Assembly: GCF_007474535.1 (NCBI RefSeq)
Contig: NZ_VKNW01000012.1
Span: forward strand, 1-64,000
Direction: 5' to 3'
Source: Chryseobacterium echinoideorum
Lineage (GTDB): Bacteria; Bacteroidota; Bacteroidia; Flavobacteriales; Weeksellaceae
Length of the DNA: 64,000 bases
In this document: positions 17,137 to 24,758 of the stretch, piece by piece
Layout: each line of letters opens with the position of its first letter
How positions within the stretch are numbered: the first letter of the stretch is position 1
Notes under the pieces: model-generated
What the model was told of the DNA's origin: nothing
Seen by the model: only the letters and a program-made list of their open reading frames with translations
Databases searched by the model: none
Made by a program: the position numbers and the translations under genes

Positions 17137-18990
17137 TTATTCTACTGTAACCGATTTTGCAAGATTTCTTGGCTGGTCAACATTTGCTCCTCTGTACACT
17201 GCTATATAATAAGCCAGTAGCTGTAATGGAACTGATGCAACGATCGGTGAGAAACATTCTGATGTTTCTGGAATTTCGATTACATAGTCTGCCATTGCAC
17301 TTACCTGCTGATCGCCTTTATTTACTACTGCGATCACTTTTCCTTTTCTTGCTTTGATTTCCTGAACATTGCTCACAATTTTGTCATAATGCCCTTTTTT
17401 AGGTGCAATAATGACAATAGGCATGTTTTCATCAATTAGAGCAATCGGACCATGTTTCATTTCTGCAGCCGGATAACCCTCTGCATGAATATAAGAAATC
17501 TCTTTAAGTTTTAATGCCCCTTCCAATGCTGCAGGATAATTGTATCCTCTTCCTAAATAAAGGAAGTTGGTTGCGTTAATAAAATCTTTGGAGATACTTT
17601 GTGTAAGCTCATGGGTAGCTTCCAAAACTTCTTCAATTTTCTTAGGAATGGCATCAAGCTCAGAGATAAGGCTCATAAATTCAGCATTTCCTAAGTTTCC
17701 GTTATGTTTTCCTAGTTTTAATGCTATTAGAGATAAAATAGTAAGCTGAGCAGTAAACGCTTTAGTAGAAGCAACTCCGATTTCCGGACCTGCATGGGTA
17801 TAAGAACCAGCATCTGTAATTCTTGCAATAGAAGAATCTACAACATTACAAATACCATAAATGAAAGCTCCTTTCTCTTTAGCTAATTTAAGTGCTGCCA
17901 TTGTATCTGCTGTTTCTCCAGACTGAGAAATAGCGATTACTACATCTTTATCTGTGATAATCGGATTTCTGTATCTAAACTCTGAAGCATATTCTACTTC
18001 AACAGGAATTCTTGCAAATTCCTCAATCAGATACTCTCCGATAAGACCTGCATGCCAAGAAGTACCACAAGCAATGATAATGATTCTGTTTGCGTTTTTG
18101 AATTTCTCCAGATGATCCCAGATTCCTGCCATTTTAATGATTCCTTCATTCACAAGAAGTCTTCCTCTCATGGTATCATGGATTGATTTAGGCTGTTCGA
18201 AAATTTCTTTCAACATAAAATGTTCGTAACCACCCTTTTCTATCTGCTCCAAATTAAGTTTAAGTTCCTGAATTTCGGGAGTAATTTTTGAATTCTCTAT
18301 AATAGTACGGATGTCAACTCCTCCTTCCAGAGAAATTGTTGCCATGTGTCCCTCTTCAAGATAAATAGCTTCTTTTGTAAATTCCACAAAAGGAGATGCA
18401 TCAGAAGCAATAAAAAATTCGTTTTCACCAATTCCTATTGCTAAAGGAGAGCCTAATCTTGCTACAACCAATAACCCTGGATAATCATCATGCATTACCG
18501 TTATAGCATAAGCACCATAGACCTCATTTAATGCGTATCGTACTGCAGTGGGAAAATCAGTTTCGCCATTAGCATCCATAAAATACTGAATCAGATTTAC
18601 CAAAACCTCAGTATCTGTTTCAGATTTAAATGAAAAGCCTTTATCTATAAGCATCGTTTTAATGGTATCATAATTTTCTATTATGCCATTATGTACAATT
18701 GCTAATTTCCCGTTATTTGAAACATGGGGATGCGAATTTCGGTCACTAGGAACACCATGTGTTGCCCATCTTGTATGTCCCATTCCTACTTTAGCAGTTC
18801 CTTTCAGCTGATTTGAAATATTGACCAAATCATCCACTTTACCTTTCGTTTTCTCAACACTGAAGGTATTGTCTTTATTTTCTAAAACTATACCCGCACT
18901 ATCATATCCTCTGTATTCTAATCTTCTAAGACCATTGATAACAATATCATAAGCATCCTGAAAACCTGTATAACCAACTATTCCGCACAT
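17137..18990 (-). CDS. glmS: Glutamine-fructose-6-phosphate aminotransferase
   Basis: This 617-aa enzyme makes glucosamine-6-phosphate from fructose-6-phosphate and glutamine, the first step to UDP-GlcNAc for peptidoglycan and LPS. The N-terminal Ntn glutaminase domain starts MCGIVGYTG with catalytic Cys2 and has GHTRWATHG. Two SIS domains follow (about 280-420 and 450-600) with SQSGETADT and AEGYPAAEMKHGPIALID. The C-terminus NLAKSVTVE is the conserved end that caps the active site. Full length. No glmS ribozyme-like leader is seen: the DUF4270 gene is only 22 bp upstream. Confidence 0.97.
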   Translation of the reverse strand: MCGIVGYTGFQDAYDIVINGLRRLEYRGYDSAGIVLENKDNTFSVEKTKGKVDDLVNISNQLKGTAKVGMGHTRWATHGVPSDRNSHPHVSNNGKLAIVHNGIIENYDTIKTMLIDKGFSFKSETDTEVLVNLIQYFMDANGETDFPTAVRYALNEVYGAYAITVMHDDYPGLLVVARLGSPLAIGIGENEFFIASDASPFVEFTKEAIYLEEGHMATISLEGGVDIRTIIENSKITPEIQELKLNLEQIEKGGYEHFMLKEIFEQPKSIHDTMRGRLLVNEGIIKMAGIWDHLEKFKNANRIIIIACGTSWHAGLIGEYLIEEFARIPVEVEYASEFRYRNPIITDKDVVIAISQSGETADTMAALKLAKEKGAFIYGICNVVDSSIARITDAGSYTHAGPEIGVASTKAFTAQLTILSLIALKLGKHNGNLGNAEFMSLISELDAIPKKIEEVLEATHELTQSISKDFINATNFLYLGRGYNYPAALEGALKLKEISYIHAEGYPAAEMKHGPIALIDENMPIVIIAPKKGHYDKIVSNVQEIKARKGKVIAVVNKGDQQVSAMADYVIEIPETSECFSPIVASVPLQLLAYYIAVYRGANVDQPRNLAKSVTVE

Positions 18991-19012
18991 AATTTATCAA
19001 ATGTATTTTTTA

Positions 19013-20602
19013 TTATTTTGTACCGTAAGTAACTCTTAACTGAACTCTGTTTGCATTTGAAGGATCAGAACCTACAAATACGGCTCTTGCCATAGAAAAT
19101 GGTCTTGAAGTGTATTTATATCCCGCAAGACTTCCTGCACTTGTACTTAAAAACTGAGCCAAATCTATTTTAAAATATTTATTACTATAATCTTTTCCTG
19201 ATTCTACAATGTCTTTAAGAGACTGAGTTACGGTAAAATCATAATAAGCAGGATTTTTATCCAAATCATAAACTCTTATGGGAATAAAAGTTGATGCACT
19301 TCCTAAAACAGAATAGTCTGTTGTAAATGCAGTTGTCTCCTTTCCGTTAGAATCTTTATCTCTTTGAAGAATGGTAAATACGGTAGGTTTAGAATATTTA
19401 TTAGACCACACAGAAACATCTGTATAAAGTCTGATTTTTGCAGTAATAATTGCCGCTTTATTTGTTTTGTATAACTCCTTAAGCTGATTAATTGTAGCAG
19501 CAGGAAATTTTATCCCAATTGAATTTCCTCCCATACCTTGAGCGTACAGTTTTAAATCTCCTGTTGAAGAATTTCCAAGCGCATAAGTCTGGATTGCGGC
19601 TCCAGCTCTGGTATATTCATAATAACCTGTATGAACATTAGCACTGCCTAAAGCAAAATTATATTTAGACTGAGGTCTGGTTGTTGTACCATTTTCGACT
19701 TTTTCGTTTTTATAGTACATAATGAGTTCTATATCATTTGGCGTAAACTGAAACAAATACCCATCGTTTTCTACTACCGAAACTCTTAAACCTCTGAAAT
19801 GTCTGATAAAATTAGCTGCATCTTTCAGTTCCATCTGTCCTTTTTTATCAATAATCTTCTGCTTGAAAAAATCTGCACTAAGAGGAATTCTTATGCCAAC
19901 CGGCGTTTTAAAAATTTCAGTATTATCAGCATCTTTGGTAATGACTACAGAGTTTACATTTCCTGAAATTTCTTTAGATCCCAAAATATTGCTCTCATTA
20001 GCTGCAAATTTTTTGTTGGAATAAACAGCATCGTTGACACCATTCATAAACTCAGCCACTTCATGAACCTGAAGCGTAAGTTTACCTCCATTCAATTTTG
20101 CTTTCCCAAACTTAGTAATAGGAAAAGTACTTACCACTTTTTTGGCAGCTACATTTCCGTCAGGATAAATATAGTCTTCATTTGTTGTCGTTGTAACAGA
20201 ATCTATCGCATACGTAGGCTTGATTACCATAACAACAGAATCTACTGTTGGATTGGTTCCGAAATCAGGATCATAAGAAGGTAATCGTAGCTGGGTAAAA
20301 TAAGTTGCTTTCTGCATCCCAAACTGATTCTCTGTAAAAGCTCCCAAAACCGCCGTAGAAGAAGTTGCTGCATTGCTTCCGAAAAGATTCACAAATGTAT
20401 TAGCATCTGCTCTTATGGTATCATTATTACTAATATTGTACCCTACCACATCAAATAAAGACTCTGTTCCGTTGGCTGCACCATCCAAAAAAAGCTGTTC
20501 ACCTAAAGAGTCTGGCTCTGGCTCACAGTTGTAAAGTATAATGCTTCCTAAAACCGTCATCGAAAGAATGGCCAAAGTTTTTCTCAAATTATAAATCATC
20601 AA
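19013..20602 (-). CDS. DUF4270 family lipoprotein
   Basis: This 529-aa protein has a lipoprotein-type signal (LRKTLAILSMTVLGSIILYN, then Cys) and the family start EPEPDSLGEQLF. DUF4270 proteins are large, beta-rich, envelope-facing lipoproteins found in Bacteroidota; their function is not established. Segments such as TQLRLPSYDPDFGTNPTVDS and PIRVYDLDKNPAYYDFTVTQ fit a surface beta-sandwich. It lies 8 bp after the GT5-like gene and 22 bp before glmS, so it belongs to the same operon leading into the T9SS core. Confidence 0.85.
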   Translation of the reverse strand: MMIYNLRKTLAILSMTVLGSIILYNCEPEPDSLGEQLFLDGAANGTESLFDVVGYNISNNDTIRADANTFVNLFGSNAATSSTAVLGAFTENQFGMQKATYFTQLRLPSYDPDFGTNPTVDSVVMVIKPTYAIDSVTTTTNEDYIYPDGNVAAKKVVSTFPITKFGKAKLNGGKLTLQVHEVAEFMNGVNDAVYSNKKFAANESNILGSKEISGNVNSVVITKDADNTEIFKTPVGIRIPLSADFFKQKIIDKKGQMELKDAANFIRHFRGLRVSVVENDGYLFQFTPNDIELIMYYKNEKVENGTTTRPQSKYNFALGSANVHTGYYEYTRAGAAIQTYALGNSSTGDLKLYAQGMGGNSIGIKFPAATINQLKELYKTNKAAIITAKIRLYTDVSVWSNKYSKPTVFTILQRDKDSNGKETTAFTTDYSVLGSASTFIPIRVYDLDKNPAYYDFTVTQSLKDIVESGKDYSNKYFKIDLAQFLSTSAGSLAGYKYTSRPFSMARAVFVGSDPSNANRVQLRVTYGTK

Positions 20603-20610
20603 AATGTATG

Positions 20611-21381
20611 TTAATATAGTTTACTAATAGAATCTACGTCCAGATATTCAGATTTGGACACAGACGTTTCGTTAAATGCTTTATCAAGTTCTCCGTTCAA
20701 AAATTCATCCCCTTTTATTACTTCATCTACATAGTTCATGCTCTCAATAACAAAACTTTCAAAACTTGGATTATCTAACGCTTTTAAGCCTGAAATATTA
20801 TCAAACTGCAGCTTTTCACCCACATTAGATGCAAGAGGAGCATCTTTTTCATTATATAATGATAGAACTATTTTAGCATCTTTAAAATAGGAATCAGATT
20901 GATAATAGGTTTTAAGATAAATTGGAACAAAAGAAGACATCCATCCATTCAAATGGATTACATCCGGAACCCAGTTGAGTTTTTTAATTGTTTCAATCAC
21001 TCCTCGCGCAAAAAAGATCGCTCTCTCATCATTATCCTCGAAAGCCACTCCTTCATCGTCAAAATAATATTGCTTTCTCTTAAAATATTCTTCATTATCA
21101 ATAAAGTATACCTGAAGCCTTTCCCCAGGAAGAGAGGCTACTTTTATAATAAGAGGCTGATCAAGATCATTGATAATAATATTCATTCCTGAGAGGCGAA
21201 TCACCTCATGAAGCTGAAACTTTCTTTCACTTATCTGTCCAAATCTTGGCATAAAAACTCTTACATCATTGCCTTCTTGGTGCATTTTAAGTGCCATTTT
21301 GTTTACCACCGCTGCTAAATTTGTATCTTCCTGATAAGGGTACATTTCTGTGGTAATGTACAGTATTTTCTGATTGGACAT
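20611..21381 (-). CDS. Glycogen synthase-like GT5 domain, probably non-catalytic
   Basis: This 256-aa protein matches only the N-terminal Rossmann domain of bacterial glycogen/starch synthases: ILYITTEMYPYQ, NDVRVFMPRFGQISERKFQL, VIHLNGWMSSFVPIYLKTYY. The usual length is about 470-480 aa, so the whole C-terminal GT1-type half is missing. The ADP-glucose-binding KTGGLGDV motif, expected after the first strand, is replaced by QEDTNLAAVV. It is therefore unlikely to make glycogen alone. It opens the operon with DUF4270 and glmS. A regulatory or scaffold role is inference. Confidence 0.8.
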   Translation of the reverse strand: MSNQKILYITTEMYPYQEDTNLAAVVNKMALKMHQEGNDVRVFMPRFGQISERKFQLHEVIRLSGMNIIINDLDQPLIIKVASLPGERLQVYFIDNEEYFKRKQYYFDDEGVAFEDNDERAIFFARGVIETIKKLNWVPDVIHLNGWMSSFVPIYLKTYYQSDSYFKDAKIVLSLYNEKDAPLASNVGEKLQFDNISGLKALDNPSFESFVIESMNYVDEVIKGDEFLNGELDKAFNETSVSKSEYLDVDSISKLY

Positions 21382-21418
21382 ATAATCTTTATATAATTTA
21401 AAATAACGCTTTAATTCG

Positions 21419-21426
21419 CAAAATTA
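21419..21426 (-). promoter_or_regulatory. -7 box for the GT5-like/DUF4270/glmS operon
   Basis: Minus-strand TAATTTTG (21426-21419) matches TAnnTTTG and lies 37 nt upstream of the ATG at 21381. It diverges from the panC promoter. Confidence 0.45.
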
Positions 21427-21520
21427 CGAAAAAACATTCAACATTATAGTAATTAACATTTTTTTACGATAGTTGTAAACAATATTGTAGTAAAGTAAAA
21501 ATGAATCTCCCAATATTTAG

Positions 21521-21528
21521 TATTTTTG
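21521..21528 (+). promoter_or_regulatory. -7 box for panC
   Basis: TATTTTTG matches TAnnTTTG and ends 19 nt before the panC ATG at 21548. Confidence 0.45.
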
Positions 21529-21547
21529 AAATATATTATGATTGACT

Positions 21548-22396
21548 ATGGAAATTCTAAAAAATAAGAAGGTACTTGAGAGTTTTATAGAGAGACAGAA
21601 AGAAATGGGTAAGAGAATCGGTTTTGCACCCACCATGGGAGCACTGCACGAAGGACACCTTTCTCTGTATAAAGCTGCCAGAGAAGAAAACGATCTGATT
21701 ATTTCTTCAATATTCGTAAATCCTACGCAGTTTAACAACCCTGAAGATCTGGAAAAATATCCTCGTAACATTCAAAAAGATTTGGATTTGCTGGAAAATT
21801 CAGGCTTGGTAGACGCTGTTTATATCCCACAAATAGAAGATATTTATCCTGAAAAAACTGAGAGCAGAAAGTATAATTATGATGGTCTTGAAGATGAAAT
21901 GGAAGGAAAATCTCGTCCCGGACATTTTGATGGTGTAGGCACCGTAGTAGAAGAGCTGTTTAATCAGGTAAAGCCCAATAACGCTTATTTTGGTGAAAAA
22001 GATTTCCAGCAGCTGGCTATTATTAAAAAAATGACAGAAAAAAAACAATTGCCGATAACAATTACAGGAGTACCAATCTACAGAGCAGAAAACGGACTTG
22101 CTTTAAGCTCCAGAAACCAGCGACTGACAGAAGGAAGAAGAAATGAATCTAAGATTATTTATGAAACCCTCCTAAAAGCAAAAGATTGGTTTAAAACTTG
22201 GGCTATTTCTGATATAAAGGAAAAAGTAGGCACAATTTTTGAAAATAAGCACAACATGGAGTTAGAATATTTCCTTATCGCAGACGAAAAAACACTGAAA
22301 GAAATTAACCAAAAAGAAAATGGAAGTTCTTACCGCGCTTTTATTGTAGTAAATGTAGACGGAGTAAGGCTCATTGATAATATGCATTTGGAGTAA
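21548..22396 (+). CDS. panC: Pantothenate synthetase
   Basis: This 282-aa cytosolic enzyme joins pantoate and beta-alanine with ATP to make pantothenate for coenzyme A. It has the HIGH-type nucleotide motif in PTMGALHEGHLSLY, then FVNPTQFNNPEDLEKYPR, FGEKDFQQL and LALSSRNQRL, all typical of PanC. ATG at 21548 is preferred; a TTG two codons upstream (21542) would only add two residues. The length is usual. It stands alone, divergent from the GT5-like gene, and ends in the terminator at 22402-22429. Confidence 0.96.
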   Translation: MEILKNKKVLESFIERQKEMGKRIGFAPTMGALHEGHLSLYKAAREENDLIISSIFVNPTQFNNPEDLEKYPRNIQKDLDLLENSGLVDAVYIPQIEDIYPEKTESRKYNYDGLEDEMEGKSRPGHFDGVGTVVEELFNQVKPNNAYFGEKDFQQLAIIKKMTEKKQLPITITGVPIYRAENGLALSSRNQRLTEGRRNESKIIYETLLKAKDWFKTWAISDIKEKVGTIFENKHNMELEYFLIADEKTLKEINQKENGSSYRAFIVVNVDGVRLIDNMHLE

Positions 22397-22401
22397 AAAA
22401 A

Positions 22402-22429
22402 TCAAAGGCTTCCTATGGGAAGCCTTTGA
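22402..22429. terminator. Terminator shared by panC and the tRNA operon
   Basis: TCAAAGGCTTCC (22402-22413), loop TATG, GGAAGCCTTTGA (22418-22429). The T-run is on the minus strand, so it mainly ends the convergent tRNA transcript. Confidence 0.8.
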
Positions 22430-22482
22430 ACACCAAATCACAAAATATTAATATGAAAAAAATTTACTTTTCAGTAAACTTG

Positions 22483-22555
22483 TGACCCGGCTGGGATTCG
22501 AACCCAGGACCCATACATTAAAAGTGTATTGCTCTACCAGCTGAGCTACCGAGTC
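22483..22555 (-). tRNA. tRNA-Lys(TTT)
   Basis: A 73-nt cloverleaf on the minus strand with a full 7-bp acceptor stem (one T-G pair), anticodon loop CTTTTAA giving TTT, and T-loop TTCGAAT. CCA is not encoded. It is identical to the copy at 22751-22823. Confidence 0.97.
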
Positions 22556-22632
22556 GGTCATCAAATTAATTACGATAAATATAAAAATTTATTTTAGAAT
22601 TATCAGTAATTTGTTCAATATTTTTTTTGCAG

Positions 22633-22715
22633 TGCCTGCGACTGGACTCGAACCAGCACATCCTTAGGAAACCACCCCCTCAAGATGGCGTGTCTACCAA
22701 TTTCACCACGCAGGC
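22633..22715 (-). tRNA. tRNA-Leu(GAG)
   Basis: An 83-nt tRNA on the minus strand with the long variable arm of class II tRNAs. The acceptor stem GCCTGCG/CGCAGGC is perfect. The anticodon stem CCATC/GGTGG encloses TTGAGGG, giving anticodon GAG (leucine). CCA is not encoded. Confidence 0.95.
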
Positions 22716-22750
22716 AAAAAAACACATTATTTATGCGAATTTTTCCTTAG

Positions 22751-22823
22751 TGACCCGGCTGGGATTCGAACCCAGGACCCATACATTAAAAGTGTATTGC
22801 TCTACCAGCTGAGCTACCGAGTC
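22751..22823 (-). tRNA. tRNA-Lys(TTT), second copy
   Basis: First gene of the Lys-Leu-Lys operon and identical over all 73 nt to the copy at 22483-22555. The anticodon is TTT. Confidence 0.97.
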
Positions 22824-22877
22824 GGCCACTTATTATCAAGTTTTCACTATAAATAATGTCCCTTGTTTTTAGTGGTG

Positions 22878-22906
22878 CAAAGATAGGACTTTTTTCATTA
22901 TCTCAA
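22878..22906 (-). promoter_or_regulatory. Promoter of the tRNA operon
   Basis: On the minus strand, TTG (22906-22904) is followed after 18 nt by TATCTTTG (22885-22878), a near-perfect Bacteroidota promoter. Transcription should start near 22872, about 49 nt before the first tRNA. Confidence 0.7.
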
Positions 22907-22938
22907 AACTTTTTCGCAAATTTGTTTAAAATAAATTC

Positions 22939-23454
22939 ATGATAATTTCACTACTCGGATACATGGGGAGCGGCAAATCTCACATTTCCAAAATATTAAG
23001 CGATGAAATAAATTTTAAATTAATTGACCTGGACAAAGAGGTTTCCAGACGTCAAAAGCTTACGGTTTCCGAAATTTTTGAAAAAAAAGGCGAAATTTAC
23101 TTTAGAAAACAGGAAAGACAAGTTTTGGAAGAAATTCTGGCAACACAAGAAAACACAGTCCTAAGTCTTGGCGGAGGAACGCCTGCTTACTACAACAATA
23201 TGGAGATCATCAACCACAATTCTATAAGTGTTTTTCTTATGACATCTGTGCTCGTTCTTGCAGACAGGCTTTCAAGACAAAAAGAGAAAAGACCGCTTAT
23301 TGCTAAAATATCCGATGAAGACTTACCCGAATTTATTGCTAAACATCTGTTTGAGAGAAATGCTTTTTATTCCAAAGCACAATTCAGCATCAGGACCGAT
23401 CAGAAGACTCCTGAAAATATCATTCGTGAAATTATAGAAAAGCTTTATCTCTAG
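22939..23454 (+). CDS. aroK: Shikimate kinase
   Basis: This 171-aa P-loop kinase phosphorylates shikimate at O3 in aromatic amino acid synthesis. The Walker A motif is GYMGSGKS (residues 7-14). Shikimate is bound by the Asp in LIDLDKEV and an Arg in YFRKQER, and the glycine triplet SLGGGTP (about 77-83) is the usual substrate loop. The lid has EKRPLI. Length is normal. It is convergent with the S4-domain gene, with only 4 bp between the stop codons. aroE of the same pathway is elsewhere in this window. Confidence 0.95.
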   Translation: MIISLLGYMGSGKSHISKILSDEINFKLIDLDKEVSRRQKLTVSEIFEKKGEIYFRKQERQVLEEILATQENTVLSLGGGTPAYYNNMEIINHNSISVFLMTSVLVLADRLSRQKEKRPLIAKISDEDLPEFIAKHLFERNAFYSKAQFSIRTDQKTPENIIREIIEKLYL

Positions 23455-23458
23455 AGCT

Positions 23459-23896
23459 TTAATCTTCGTCATTCTTATCATCATCGGTTTCACCAAAGAA
23501 GTCGTCCCAATCGGTAAAATCTGAAGACAAATCGCTTTCAACATAATCATCCATATCTCTTCTGTCTTTTTTGGTAGGTCTACCCTCTCCACGGTTACGG
23601 TAATAATCCTGACTTAGTTTACGGATTTTAAGTAGTTCCAGCTGTTCTTTATCAGTAACATCTTTGATATGCAGTGAAACCAATTTGGCTCCGATTCTGC
23701 TTTTGGGAATCTGAATTACTTTTATTTTATAGTCTATCTGATTTTTACGAATTTTAATAACATCACCTTCTTTCACTTCCTTTGAGGATTTTACTGCAGA
23801 AGTTCCGATAGAAACTCTGTTCTTTTTAATTTCTTCAGCAGCAATTGATCGGGTCTTATAAAAACGAATGCTCCACAAAAATTTATCTATTCTCAT
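23459..23896 (-). CDS. S4-domain RNA-binding protein (Hsp15-like)
   Basis: This 145-aa protein has an S4 RNA-binding domain in residues 1-60 (MRIDKFLWSIRFYKTRSIAA, then VKEGDVIKIRK), the pattern of Hsp15/HslR proteins that bind free 50S subunits with stalled nascent chains. The last 45 residues are a very acidic tail (SDLSSDFTDWDDFFGETDDD) with a basic stretch before it (GRPTKKDRRD). The tail is longer and more acidic than in the E. coli protein. A ribosome-rescue role is inferred from the family. Confidence 0.85.
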   Translation of the reverse strand: MRIDKFLWSIRFYKTRSIAAEEIKKNRVSIGTSAVKSSKEVKEGDVIKIRKNQIDYKIKVIQIPKSRIGAKLVSLHIKDVTDKEQLELLKIRKLSQDYYRNRGEGRPTKKDRRDMDDYVESDLSSDFTDWDDFFGETDDDKNDED

Positions 23897-23905
23897 ATTT
23901 TTTTA

Positions 23906-23913
23906 TACTTTTG
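23906..23913 (+). promoter_or_regulatory. -7 box for the FKBP-like lipoprotein
   Basis: TACTTTTG matches TAnnTTTG and lies 38 nt before the ATG at 23952, in the divergent gap with the S4-domain gene. Confidence 0.4.
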
Positions 23914-23951
23914 CCGTTATATTATTTGTAAAGTAATTAAAGTTTTTTGAA

Positions 23952-24698
23952 ATGAAAAAAATATTTTTATATATCCTTGCAGGATCTCTTTGCTTCACTG
24001 CTTGTAAAAAGGATGATGAAGTGGAGACATTTGTAGAGCCTGAAGACATCAATGTAAGAAATTCTTACGATGAACAAGCAATTATGAAATTTATGGAGAA
24101 CAACTATCTCGACAGCCAAGGAAATATAAAAGCATTCAGCGCAACTGATGCTGCGGATGATAATGAAAAAAAACTTTCTGAGCTGAATCCTGTAAAACTA
24201 CCTTCGGGAGTAATTTACATTAAAAGACAAGGAGCACAGCCTGATCCGGGGACTACAATCGACACTGATTCTAATTCAAATACAGCAAGTCTCATTAAAA
24301 CCATGATGAGAGCCAACTATTATGTAGCTACTGACACTGATGGAAATGTTTCTCTAACCTATTACGGCGCACTTGTAAATACTATTGACGGAAATGCTTC
24401 GCCTGTAATTGATCCTAGATTTTACTATGTGAAAAAGTCTGTTTTGACAGATGCTACAACAGATGCCGCAAAACAAAGAAGCTACTATGAAATTGAAGGT
24501 TTGCAAGAAGGTCTTTCTTACTTTACCGGTTTCCAGGGAATGGCTAATGAAGCCAACTATAATCTTCAGGGTGTAATTATTGTACCTTCTAAGGCAGCAT
24601 TTGCCAGAGACAACAATTTTTACGGTCTTCAAAATGCAACTTTTGTGTTTAATTTCCAGATTTATGATACTCAGGTAAGACCTGCAGATCAGCAATAA
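23952..24698 (+). CDS. Lipoprotein with degenerate FKBP-type domain
   Basis: This 248-aa protein has a lipoprotein signal (MKKIFLYILAGSLCFTAC, cysteine at 18). The C-terminal half follows the FKBP pattern: YYEIEGLQEGLSYFTGF at the place of the family VIPGWQEGL segment, VIIVPSKAAFA where FKBPs have the IPSxLAYG loop, and NATFVFNFQIYDTQ as the final strand. The usual aromatic active-site residues are not obvious, so isomerase activity is uncertain. Bacteroidota have several FKBP-like lipoproteins (for example GldI) that help fold exported proteins. This one may be a chaperone-like relative. Confidence 0.65.
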   Translation: MKKIFLYILAGSLCFTACKKDDEVETFVEPEDINVRNSYDEQAIMKFMENNYLDSQGNIKAFSATDAADDNEKKLSELNPVKLPSGVIYIKRQGAQPDPGTTIDTDSNSNTASLIKTMMRANYYVATDTDGNVSLTYYGALVNTIDGNASPVIDPRFYYVKKSVLTDATTDAAKQRSYYEIEGLQEGLSYFTGFQGMANEANYNLQGVIIVPSKAAFARDNNFYGLQNATFVFNFQIYDTQVRPADQQ

Positions 24699-24722
24699 AA
24701 ACAATATATTATAAAAAAATTA

Positions 24723-24752
24723 AAGCGCATCATTAATTAATTTGATGCGCTT
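24723..24752. terminator. Bidirectional terminator
   Basis: AAGCGCATCA (24723-24732) pairs with TGATGCGCTT (24743-24752), with T- and A-rich flanks. It separates the lipoprotein gene and the convergent FMN enzyme gene. Confidence 0.8.
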
Positions 24753-24758
24753 ATTTTA

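Noticed and set aside
17137..19012. glmS ribozyme or riboswitch upstream of glmS
   Set aside because: The upstream DUF4270 gene ends 22 bp before glmS, leaving no room for a leader element.
22627..22812. Reading frame across the tRNA genes
   Set aside because: It runs across tRNA-Leu and tRNA-Lys sequence on the opposite strand and has no other support.
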